Assembly: GCF_947493425.1 (NCBI RefSeq)
Contig: NZ_CANLRP010000008.1
Span: 1 to 64,000, forward strand
Direction of reading: 5' to 3'
DNA length: 64,000 nucleotides
From: an uncultured Microscilla sp.
GTDB taxonomy: Bacteria > Bacteroidota > Bacteroidia > Cytophagales > Microscillaceae
Position numbers and translations under genes: made by a program. This document shows, in pieces, positions 57,138 through 64,000 of the stretch. Every line of letters begins with the position of its first letter. The stretch's first letter is position 1. Below the pieces are notes generated by a model. The model did not search any database, was not told the origin of the DNA, and worked only from the letters and a program-made list of their open reading frames with translations.

Positions 57138-60100
57138 CTAATCTAACCCACGCAAATCTACTGGTACTACAGTAGACACTCCCTGCTCACGCATGGTTAC
57201 ACCATACATTAGGTCGGTGCTTGCCATGGTGCGCTTGTTGTGGGTAACAATGATAAACTGGGAGTCTTTGGAGAAGGTCTTGATGATTTGGTTAAATTTC
57301 TCAGTATTGGCGTCATCCAGTGGGGCGTCTACCTCATCGAAAATACAAAAAGGCGCTGGCTTGAGCAAATACAAAGCAAACAACAACGAAGTGGCAGTGA
57401 GGGTCTTTTCTCCTCCCGATAGCTGGTTAATGGTCAGTGGGCGCTTGCCCTTGGGTTTGGCAATAATGTCTATTTTTGACTCTAGAGGGTTTTCCGGATC
57501 GGTCAAAATCAAGTCAGCCGTGTCTTCTTCTGAAAACAAAGAACGAAACACCGTCAAAAAGTTAGACCTGATTTTGTCAAAAGCTTCCATAAAAGCATTT
57601 TTGGCGTATTCCTCGGTTTCAGCAATGGTTTGCAACAACGACTCTTTTGACTTGAGCAAATCTTCTTTTTGCTCTACAATAAAATCACGCCTTTCTTTAG
57701 ATTCTTGATACTGATCCATTGCCATAGGATTAATAGTACCAATTTTTTCAAGCTTGCGCTTAATCGTTTCTACCTCTGCCTGCAGCTCTACTTCGCTCAA
57801 TTGCTCACCTTCTTTGTCTTCTTGGGGTTCGTCTTCGTCAGTAGCCAACATCAACTGGTCTATATCTACCTGAAACTCTGCCGAAAGGCGTTCACTTATA
57901 CTGGTAAGGTTAATTTTAGTTTCGTGAATTTTATTCTGCAACTCATTCAAAATCACGCTCAATGATTCTTTACGGCGTTGCAATTCACGCAACTCTTTGT
58001 CAAGGTCATTGACCAACTTGCGAATGTCATAGTATTCTTTTTCGGCAGCTTTTACCTCTTCGCTATAGGGCGCTGTTTTTTCCTGAAGTTCTTCAATCAA
58101 TGCATCTTGCGACTCCTGGCTGTCTAACAACTGCCCCGCTTCTACCTCTACTTGTACCAACTCTTGACGGTACTTTACCAGGCGATTTTCCAAGGTAGTC
58201 AACGTTTGTTGCTTGTAGCCAATTTCCTGATCAATGGTGGCAAGTTTGTTTTGTTGTTGATGAAAAGCAATGTTTTGCTGATTATAGCGCGACGACTTAA
58301 GTTGCAAGCCTTCGTTTTCGGCAAGCAATTGCTCCTTGAGGTTTTCTACCTCATAAGCGAGGTCTTCCAATACAGTTTTTTGATGATTGGTTTGGGGCAA
58401 CAGCTCTCCTATTTCTTCCTGAAGGAGTGCCACCTTTTCGGTAATTTCTTCTTGAGCCTGCCTGTTTTTCTCTTGCAAATTGGTCAACTGCTCACGCTTG
58501 GTGCGCAGCGAAATCACTATTCCTTCACTATGGCTTGCTTCTTTTTGGCTTTCTTTGATGGCATTTCTAAAAGTTTGGTCTTGCTTTCGTTGCTGCAGGT
58601 CATTCTGCTGAAAAGAGAGTTGCGCGTCAATGTCTTCTACTTCTTGCTGCAACGATGCTATCTCTAAAGAAAGCTTTTCAAGGTTTTTTACCCGCCCAAT
58701 GCGCTTGCCCTCAAAAGCTCCCACTGACCCACCTGCTGCCGCAGGATGGCGCCTTACAAATTCTCCGTTTAACGATACCACATTTACATTCAAGGTAACA
58801 TCATTCAATACCGCAGGCAATGGTTGATCAGTCAGGGGCAAAAGCACCTCGTTCTCTACAATCCATACATTGGCCAATAAGTGCTCAAACAAAGGACGAA
58901 AACGAGTATCAAACTCTGCAATATCCAGGGCACACACCGCATTTGTCAAATCGGTGGGTTGCGTTGCTTTTGTAGCTTGAGGCAACAGATGATCAAGGAT
59001 AAAAAAGTTGGCTTTACCTTTTTCGCTTTCGCTTAACAACCTGATTGCCTCATAAGCTTCAGCTGCATTTTGTACAATGTAATAGTTAAGGAATGGCTCA
59101 AGGTAATTTTCTATAGCTACCAGGTACTGAGGGTCACGCGTAGTAATAATATCAGACAACAAATAAGGCGTATTGTTGGTCCATTGGGCACTATTTTTTT
59201 TCAAAAACTTCAGTGCCTCCGGAAACCCCTCCATATTGTCAATCAACGACTTGGTAAGCTTATACTCATTTTGTTTGGCGTCCAGTGCCCGGTTTTTGGC
59301 TGACAACTTTACCCTAATACCTTCTACATTTTCTTCCAATGTGCTCACTTCAGCCCGTCGTTGCTCTTCTTTTTGTTGCCAGTCGGCAAGGCGAAGCTTT
59401 ACCTCTGCCAAATCTTTTTCTATTTGAGTCAATTCCAATTCATAGCGTTGCAACTCTTCATTTTGCTGGCTATCGGCATTGGCTACTTTTTCAAGCGCTT
59501 GCTTTGCCGATGAAAGTTGACTTTGCTTAATTTCATAATCTTTATTCAGCTGAAAAGCCTCTTGCTCCTTCTGCTTAAAGAAGGCTTCTTTGTTCGTGGC
59601 CAGTTGTTGCACTTCAGCAGTTTTTTCTTTTTGCTCATCCAGACCTTCCTTGTAGTTTTGCAGCTCCATTTCGAGCTCTTGCCACATTTTTTCGGCAGAA
59701 CCCCGCTGGGCTTCCAACTGTAGCAAACTTTGGTACACTGTATCTTTATTTTCGGTATCCTGGGCAATCTGGTCTTTGAGCGTGGTGGTTTTTTCGGTGG
59801 AGAAGCTTAACCTTTCATCTTTCAGTTTTTTCTCGTTTTCGAGGTGGCGCAACTGCCCCAAATGGTTATTGAGTTTTTTTTGTTTTGCCGAATAGTGTTG
59901 TTCATACTGGAGTACCTCTTGTTTTTTTTGCTCCAAAGTATGCTCTTTGGTAGCCAAGGCTCGTTGAATTTCGTCTTTTTTGGCAGTCTCGGTTTCCAGT
60001 TTGTCATTCAGCAACAAAAAAGCATCTCTTTCTCGCTTGATGCGCGTAGAAGCATACGAAATACTGGCTTTTTTGTATTGTTCTTTGAGCCTAAAAAAAC

Positions 60101-60740
60101 GCTCGGCTTGTTTGGCTTGTCGCTCCAGCGAATTAAGGTTTTTCTCTATTTCTGCCAACAGGTCATTTACCCGATGAAGGTCTTTGTCTACCCCGTCCAA
60201 ACGGTTCAGGGCTTGTTTTTTGCGGTTTTTATACTTCGATACCCCTGCCGCTTTTTCAAACAAACTACGGCGGGCGTTCTCTTTATCGTTGAGTATTTCG
60301 TCTACCTTCTTTAGCTCTATAATGGCATAACTGTCAGAACCAATTCCAGTGTCTAAAAACAAATCCTGAATATCTTTCAAACGACAAGGTACGTAGTTGA
60401 TCATGTACTCGCTGTCGCCACTGCGGTGATAACGGCGGGTAATAGTTACTTGCGAATATTCAGGAGGCAAAATATGTTTGTTATTATCAAAGGTAAGCGA
60501 AACCTCTGCAGTACGCCCTTGTCCACGGGCACGGGTACCATTAAAAATCACATTGCTCATTTTATCTGAGCGCAGGTTTTTGGTGCGTTGCTCTCCCAAT
60601 ACCCAGCGAATAGCATCTACTACATTAGATTTACCACAACCATTGGGACCAACGATTCCGGTCACCCCTGTGGTAAAGTCTATATGAACTTTATCGCCAA
60701 AACTCTTGAACCCCTTTATTTCCAGTTTTTTTAATAACAT
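57138..60740 (-). CDS. smc: chromosome segregation ATPase SMC
   Basis: 1200 residues from MLLKKLEIKGFKSFGDK; an upstream in-frame Met at 60791 would add 17 unlikely residues. Walker A is GPNGCGKS (31-38), followed by VDAIRWVLGEQRTKNLRSDK cut at that point. Two long coiled coils (about 170-500 and 690-1010) flank the hinge (about 515-680, MEGFPEALKFLKKN...GGSVGAFEGKRIGR). The C-terminal head has LSGGEKTLTATSLLFALYLL and Walker B FCIFDEVDAPLDDAN (about 1100-1150). It folds and segregates the chromosome with ScpA/ScpB, which are not adjacent here. An acidic insertion (ATDEDEPQEDKEGEQ) interrupts the second coiled coil. A TATATTTG -7 box lies 50 bp upstream. Confidence 0.97.
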   Translation of the reverse strand: MLLKKLEIKGFKSFGDKVHIDFTTGVTGIVGPNGCGKSNVVDAIRWVLGEQRTKNLRSDKMSNVIFNGTRARGQGRTAEVSLTFDNNKHILPPEYSQVTITRRYHRSGDSEYMINYVPCRLKDIQDLFLDTGIGSDSYAIIELKKVDEILNDKENARRSLFEKAAGVSKYKNRKKQALNRLDGVDKDLHRVNDLLAEIEKNLNSLERQAKQAERFFRLKEQYKKASISYASTRIKRERDAFLLLNDKLETETAKKDEIQRALATKEHTLEQKKQEVLQYEQHYSAKQKKLNNHLGQLRHLENEKKLKDERLSFSTEKTTTLKDQIAQDTENKDTVYQSLLQLEAQRGSAEKMWQELEMELQNYKEGLDEQKEKTAEVQQLATNKEAFFKQKEQEAFQLNKDYEIKQSQLSSAKQALEKVANADSQQNEELQRYELELTQIEKDLAEVKLRLADWQQKEEQRRAEVSTLEENVEGIRVKLSAKNRALDAKQNEYKLTKSLIDNMEGFPEALKFLKKNSAQWTNNTPYLLSDIITTRDPQYLVAIENYLEPFLNYYIVQNAAEAYEAIRLLSESEKGKANFFILDHLLPQATKATQPTDLTNAVCALDIAEFDTRFRPLFEHLLANVWIVENEVLLPLTDQPLPAVLNDVTLNVNVVSLNGEFVRRHPAAAGGSVGAFEGKRIGRVKNLEKLSLEIASLQQEVEDIDAQLSFQQNDLQQRKQDQTFRNAIKESQKEASHSEGIVISLRTKREQLTNLQEKNRQAQEEITEKVALLQEEIGELLPQTNHQKTVLEDLAYEVENLKEQLLAENEGLQLKSSRYNQQNIAFHQQQNKLATIDQEIGYKQQTLTTLENRLVKYRQELVQVEVEAGQLLDSQESQDALIEELQEKTAPYSEEVKAAEKEYYDIRKLVNDLDKELRELQRRKESLSVILNELQNKIHETKINLTSISERLSAEFQVDIDQLMLATDEDEPQEDKEGEQLSEVELQAEVETIKRKLEKIGTINPMAMDQYQESKERRDFIVEQKEDLLKSKESLLQTIAETEEYAKNAFMEAFDKIRSNFLTVFRSLFSEEDTADLILTDPENPLESKIDIIAKPKGKRPLTINQLSGGEKTLTATSLLFALYLLKPAPFCIFDEVDAPLDDANTEKFNQIIKTFSKDSQFIIVTHNKRTMASTDLMYGVTMREQGVSTVVPVDLRGLD

Positions 60741-60788
60741 TGCTACTATTCCGCCTTGTAAGTGCCTTTTTGCTTTTTTAGAGAACAG

Positions 60789-60796
60789 CAAATATA
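60789..60796 (-). promoter_or_regulatory. candidate -7 box of smc
   Basis: TATATTTG on the minus strand, a perfect TAnnTTTG, 49 bp before the smc start. No TTTG at the 19-nt spacing. Confidence 0.45.
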
Positions 60797-60892
60797 AAGA
60801 TTAATTCGTTTTTTGATGAGATGTTTTTAAGAGTATGTTTAAAATTTCGTGTTTAGGGCAATTATCTTGATAAAAGTAATTGAAATAAGGCA

Positions 60893-60927
60893 AAACAAAA
60901 CCTGACACACACATCTGTATCAGGTTT
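60893..60927 (-). terminator. intrinsic terminator of the DJ-1 gene
   Basis: On the minus strand AAACCTGA-TAC...GTG-TCAGGTTTTGTTTTG: an 8-bp main stem followed by a T-rich tail, 83 bp past the stop. Confidence 0.75.
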
Positions 60928-61009
60928 GGAGGTATATACAATAAGGTTTTGTCAAATACCCAGTGAAGCCAATGTTAGCTAAAACTCAAAATGTTTCCAT
61001 CACCTTGCC

Positions 61010-61600
61010 TTACTCCTGCCAAACACCATTTTTAAATAATTGATACCACTGCTCGGTCTCAATATCACTATACAAATTCAGTTTTTTAAATACCTCTCGT
61101 GCAAATTCAATGGGGGCGATGCCATTAGCAGTTATAATATTTTGGTCGGCTGCAGCCAAAGTATTTAGATAGTATTTTTCACCCAAATATTGTGGGGCAA
61201 CTCCCTTTAGGTATTGTAAATCATTGCTGGTATGTTGCAACTTATCCAAAAAGCCTTTTTGCCCTAAATAAGCCGATGCAGCACAAATGGCAGCAATGGT
61301 TTTGCCTTGTTCAAAAAGTTCCATTACTAATTGATCCAGCACGTTGTTCTCTCCCTTTTCCCAGGCAGTCCCCCCAGGCAAAATTAAAAGATCAATCTCG
61401 CTTGTATTCACTTGCTCAAGCGCAACATCAGGCACTACCTTCATCCTTCCCATCGAGTGTACAGTTTGCCCCTGAGTTGAAAAGTACAAGAGTTCACAAG
61501 CTTTGCTTTTGTTGATTTCTGGGGTAAGATAGGCAATTTCCCAATCAGAAAATCCATCAAACAGAAATACGTATGCTCTTTTTTTTACAGGCTGATTCAT
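61010..61600 (-). CDS. DJ-1/PfpI family protein
   Basis: 196 residues from MNQPVKKRAYVF, chosen because the family fold begins at AYVFLFDGFSDWEIAY; the in-frame extension to 61675 is not family-like. Blocks: DLLILPGGTAWEKG, then the nucleophile elbow AAICAASAYLGQKG with Cys about 108, and NIITANGIAPIEFAREVF. The elbow sequence A-I-C-A-A replaces the usual A-I-C-H-G, so the neighbouring His of PfpI proteases is missing. Its action may be closer to DJ-1/YajL-like chaperone or deglycase-type proteins or an isonitrile-hydratase-like activity. It has its own terminator and is divergent from yaaA. Confidence 0.88.
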   Translation of the reverse strand: MNQPVKKRAYVFLFDGFSDWEIAYLTPEINKSKACELLYFSTQGQTVHSMGRMKVVPDVALEQVNTSEIDLLILPGGTAWEKGENNVLDQLVMELFEQGKTIAAICAASAYLGQKGFLDKLQHTSNDLQYLKGVAPQYLGEKYYLNTLAAADQNIITANGIAPIEFAREVFKKLNLYSDIETEQWYQLFKNGVWQE

Positions 61601-61767
61601 TTTATTTTTTCTAAAATTATTGCTGTCTATCACCTGCAATATAGTGGAGTTTTGAGCAAAAACATAAGCTGGCATTAGCAGTCAAACAATTTGGGTTACA
61701 TAGAGTTTACCAATCTGCTGATTGATAAGAAATATAAAGCTTTATTTTTTTTGTCAATGGGCTACTC

Positions 61768-61775
61768 TATTTTTG
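61768..61775 (+). promoter_or_regulatory. candidate -7 box of yaaA
   Basis: TATTTTTG, a TAnnTTTG match, 21 bp before the start codon. A TTTG at 61750-61753 is only 14 bp away, so the -33 element is off-spacing. Confidence 0.4.
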
Positions 61776-61796
61776 AAAAAAAAGTAATAAACCTGT

Positions 61797-62558
61797 ATGA
61801 AAATAGTTGTATCTCCTGCCAAATCATTGGACTTTGAAACGGCACTGCCCACCCAAAAATACACCCAGGCGGTCTTTTTGGCTCAAGCTGAAAAACTGAA
61901 CACCGTACTCAAGAAAAAATCGCCGGCTAAACTCACTGAACTAATGGGCATTAGCGACAACCTGGCACAACTCAACTGGCAACGCAACCAAGACTGGGCG
62001 CTCCCATTTACTCCTAAAAATGCCCGTCAAGCTGTATATGCGTTCAACGGTGATGTATATACGGGCTTAGATGCTTATGCTATTCCCGAAGAAAAACTAG
62101 AAGCACTAGAAGATAAACTCAGAATACTATCAGGGCTTTATGGCATACTTAAGCCACTGGATTTGATTCGACCTTACAGACTAGAAATGGGTACCAAACT
62201 TAAAGTAGGCAATAAAGCCAACCTATACGAGTTTTGGAAAAAGTCAATCACTGCACAACTCAATAAGGAATTAATCGAGGGAGAATTATTTGTGAACCTT
62301 GCCAGCAATGAATATTTTAAGGCAATAGACAAAAAAGCGCTCAAAGTACCCATAGTTACACCGCAGTTTAAAGACTGGAAAAATGATCAACTCAAAATGA
62401 TTAGTTTTTTTGCCAAAAAGGCCAGGGGAATGATGGTGCGTTACATTGTAGACACGGGTGCAGAAACCATCGAAGATTTGAAAGGGTTCAATTACGATGG
62501 CTATGGCTTTAGCGAACAGCATAGCACCAAACCCAACGAGTTGGTTTTTGTGAGGTAA
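61797..62558 (+). CDS. yaaA: peroxide stress protein YaaA
   Basis: 253 residues, the usual length. The start MKIVVSPAKSLDFE is the family hallmark (V-x-S-P-A-K-x-x-D). It is followed by LMGISDNLAQLNWQR, YAFNGDVYTGLDA, LRILSGLYGILKPLDLI with PYRLEMGTKL, VNLASNEYFKAI and KKARGMMVRYIV. YaaA is a DNA-binding, helix-hairpin-helix-like protein that lowers free iron and limits oxidative DNA damage during peroxide stress in E. coli. The closeness to a DJ-1-like gene, divergently placed, fits a stress context but is not proof of co-regulation. Confidence 0.96.
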   Translation: MKIVVSPAKSLDFETALPTQKYTQAVFLAQAEKLNTVLKKKSPAKLTELMGISDNLAQLNWQRNQDWALPFTPKNARQAVYAFNGDVYTGLDAYAIPEEKLEALEDKLRILSGLYGILKPLDLIRPYRLEMGTKLKVGNKANLYEFWKKSITAQLNKELIEGELFVNLASNEYFKAIDKKALKVPIVTPQFKDWKNDQLKMISFFAKKARGMMVRYIVDTGAETIEDLKGFNYDGYGFSEQHSTKPNELVFVR

Positions 62559-62793
62559 TTTTAGCCTGTTTTAAAATGCCTCAGGTCAGCACTGCAGATG
62601 AGTTTATGGTAAAACAACCTTTACCTACAATCTTTTTTAAAAAATCACCAAGGCAAATAATCGCTTTTGCAGCTTTTTAAAGGCATTTTACGCAAAAATT
62701 GGCATTTAAACACCCAGATATAAAGTTTTTTTCAAAACTTAAAAACATTTTTCATTAACGAAAAGTTACCGATTTGTGCTTATCCTAAATGGT

Positions 62794-62840
62794 GAGTCCC
62801 GGTGGTTATCTTGATTATAACTTCCCGGGGCTTATTTTTT
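62794..62840 (+). terminator. intrinsic terminator
   Basis: GAGTCCCGG...CCCGGGGCTTATTTTTTG with GTTAT/ATAAC pairing inside, followed by six T residues. It lies 236 bp after yaaA and overlaps the end of the convergent phosphatase gene's downstream side. Confidence 0.75.
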
Positions 62841-62841
62841 G

Positions 62842-63600
62842 TTAACCCATGTCCTCCAATCGCTCTTGCATCAACACCTCAAAAGTATCAAGATTGAGCG
62901 CACATAACCTGCCCAAATCGTTATCCGAAAACTTACCCCTGGAAGCTCCCCCAAACACACAACCATTGTCTATAGGTAATATCAAGGCTTTATTTTTAGC
63001 TTTGGATATAATGTCTTCAATACTATTGGGGGTATGCCCATGTATTATGCGCTTGGGTTGGTCTAGCATAGCCAATATTTGCAAATCTGACAGCCTTGGC
63101 GGAAACTGTCTAATCCAAAGCATCGCCTCCCACTCCTCGAAAGGCTCCTCTTCGCCAAAATCAAATCCAGCATGCACCAAATAAAAATCGCCAGTGTCTA
63201 TATAATAAGGCAAACCTCTGATAAATTCGAGGTAACGTAAATTTATTTCGCCCATTTCGTTGAGCAAGTCAGGGGTTTTCTTAAACTTGGTCATTACTAC
63301 CTCAAATCGTTTTTTGTCATGCATTTCGTAGTCACTCAACAAGGTTTGTTCGTGGTTGCCCCGCAAGGCATACACTGGATACCCTTTAGCTTGCAAGTCT
63401 ATAATAAAATCTATTACTCCGGCACTGGCAGGTCCTCGATCTATATAATCACCCAAAAAAAACAATTGATCTTCGGGTTGCAGTTTAATATGCTGCCACA
63501 CCAACGCTTTCAACGTTTGCAAACACCCATGTACATCACTTATGGCAAACCTGCGCCCATAAGGTGGTGCAGGTATTTTCAAAAATTTTGGAGCCTCCAT
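62842..63600 (-). CDS. PPP-family serine/threonine protein phosphatase or bis-nucleoside tetraphosphatase
   Basis: 252 residues. The metallophosphatase signature blocks of the PPP family are complete: SDVHGC (about 22-27), GDYIDRGPAS (about 50-59) and RGNHEQTLL (about 80-88), then HAGFDFGE and HGHTPNS. Bacterial members such as PrpA/PrpB and ApaH-like enzymes dephosphorylate phosphoproteins or diadenosine tetraphosphate. The short size and GRRFAISDVHG start fit the ApaH/PrpE-like group. No kinase is adjacent. It is divergent from the ABC transporter gene. Confidence 0.92.
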   Translation of the reverse strand: MEAPKFLKIPAPPYGRRFAISDVHGCLQTLKALVWQHIKLQPEDQLFFLGDYIDRGPASAGVIDFIIDLQAKGYPVYALRGNHEQTLLSDYEMHDKKRFEVVMTKFKKTPDLLNEMGEINLRYLEFIRGLPYYIDTGDFYLVHAGFDFGEEEPFEEWEAMLWIRQFPPRLSDLQILAMLDQPKRIIHGHTPNSIEDIISKAKNKALILPIDNGCVFGGASRGKFSDNDLGRLCALNLDTFEVLMQERLEDMG

Positions 63601-63707
63601 ACAGTTATCACATTATTTTTATACAATATTTTTTCATTCCTACGCAAATTAACCCACAGAGTAGTAAGTTTGTCCCCTCTTTACTCATAGGAAATTGACA
63701 GGTCACT

Positions 63708-64000
63708 ATGGCAAATATTATCTTACACACAGATCAACTTAGTAAAACATTTGTCCAAAATGCTGAAGCTGCTGTTCATCAGGTTTCGCTACAGGTAACC
63801 CAAGGCGAGGTACTGGCGTTGACTGGACCCAGTGGCGCTGGTAAAACTACCCTATTGAGGTTATTGGCAGGCTTGATGTTGCCAAACCAAGGTACAATCT
63901 ATTATAAAGATGAGTTGGTTAATGAGTATGCCGAAGAGTTGGTACCTGGACACCCTGATATACACTTGGTTTTTCAGGATTTTAAGCTTTTTCCTCACCA
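63708..64000 (+). CDS. ABC transporter ATP-binding protein (partial, cut by window end)
   Basis: The first 97 codons are visible. The Walker A motif GPSGAGKTTLLRLLAG lies at about 43-58 and the Q-loop FQDFKLFPH at about 89-97; the signature, Walker B and H-loop would lie beyond the window. HQVSLQVTQGEVLALTGPSG with the short lead-in fits an importer or lipoprotein-release type (LolD/FtsE-like, or amino-acid type) ATPase. FTsE-like members read FQDFRLLP at the Q-loop, and FQDFKLFPH is close to that, so an FtsE-like or macrolide-type role is possible. TAAGTTTG (63665-63672) fits a -7 box. Confidence 0.88.
   Translation, partial: MANIILHTDQLSKTFVQNAEAAVHQVSLQVTQGEVLALTGPSGAGKTTLLRLLAGLMLPNQGTIYYKDELVNEYAEELVPGHPDIHLVFQDFKLFPH

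Noticed and set aside
1-64000. CRISPR array
   Set aside because: The direct repeats found (for example 50326/50531) are few, long and irregularly spaced; no regular spacers and no cas genes.
1-64000. tRNA or rRNA genes
   Set aside because: No TTCRA-type T-loop with matching acceptor stem and no rRNA-like blocks were noticed in the gaps, though reading by eye can miss a tRNA.

Overview
The window looks like the chromosome of a Bacteroidota bacterium of the Cytophagales type, such as a marine Microscilla-like filamentous glider. This is inferred from the protein families, not from a marker gene. The signs are: 7TMR and SBP receptor–SpoIIE phosphatases, a DnaE with a built-in exonuclease, an Mpl-type ligase, M16 pairs, many secreted proteins and lipoproteins, and promoters of the TTTG-N19-TAnnTTTG class used by this phylum. 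I found no rRNA, tRNA, CRISPR array or intact transposase. Housekeeping genes (dnaE, aceF, mpl, maf, smc, yaaA) alternate with lineage-specific arrays and repeat-rich intergenic stretches.

Layout. 0.1-5.3 kb: secreted binding protein, SPOR-tailed amidase, phosphoesterase, 7TM receptor-SpoIIE phosphatase. 5.6-8.2 kb: a graspetide (microviridin-like) RiPP locus with a very short precursor that has the leader motif but no recognisable core, an MvdD-type ATP-grasp ligase and a JmjC/cupin-like oxygenase. 8.4-12.6 kb: dnaE. Two near-identical inverted repeats (about 0.95-1.43 and 12.67-13.10 kb) bracket this block. 13.1-20.3 kb: DUF4291 protein, serpin, solute-binding receptor-SpoIIE phosphatase, 1.8 kb of noncoding DNA, tandem OmpA-like protein. 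20.7-29.4 kb: active plus inactive M16 peptidase pair, coiled-coil membrane protein, PglD-like acyltransferase, two NAD(P)-dependent Rossmann enzymes, aspartyl protease. 29.5-32.6 kb: six tandem small lipoproteins. 32.7-36.8 kb: three-gene phosphorelay. 37-41.3 kb: two small proteins, class V aminotransferase, pyruvate dehydrogenase E2, then a candidate small RNA.

43.1-46.8 kb holds what I consider the most interesting locus: a three-gene module of a large protein with a degenerate P-loop (iSTAND-like), a small EAD11 adaptor and a CHAT protease ending in its own EAD11 domain. The first two proteins also share a Gly/Asn-rich motif. This is the layout of a bacterial death-domain-like conflict or immunity system in which the adaptor would link sensor to protease. 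Repeat-rich DNA lies on both sides, as expected for an accessory island.

47.5-51.2 kb: mpl, DEDDh exonuclease, maf. 51.2-57.1 kb: six tandem paralogous membrane proteins (N-terminal W/FW..Y motif, two TM helices, C-terminal beta-rich PH/YcxB-like domain) of unknown function, with signs of recent gene conversion. 57.1-64 kb: smc, DJ-1/PfpI protein, yaaA, PPP-type phosphatase, and the start of an ABC-transporter ATPase cut by the window end. Several interspersed repeat families occur throughout: a 190-480 bp element with a nested insertion, a 165 bp MITE with about 23-bp terminal inverted repeats, and short palindromic elements.
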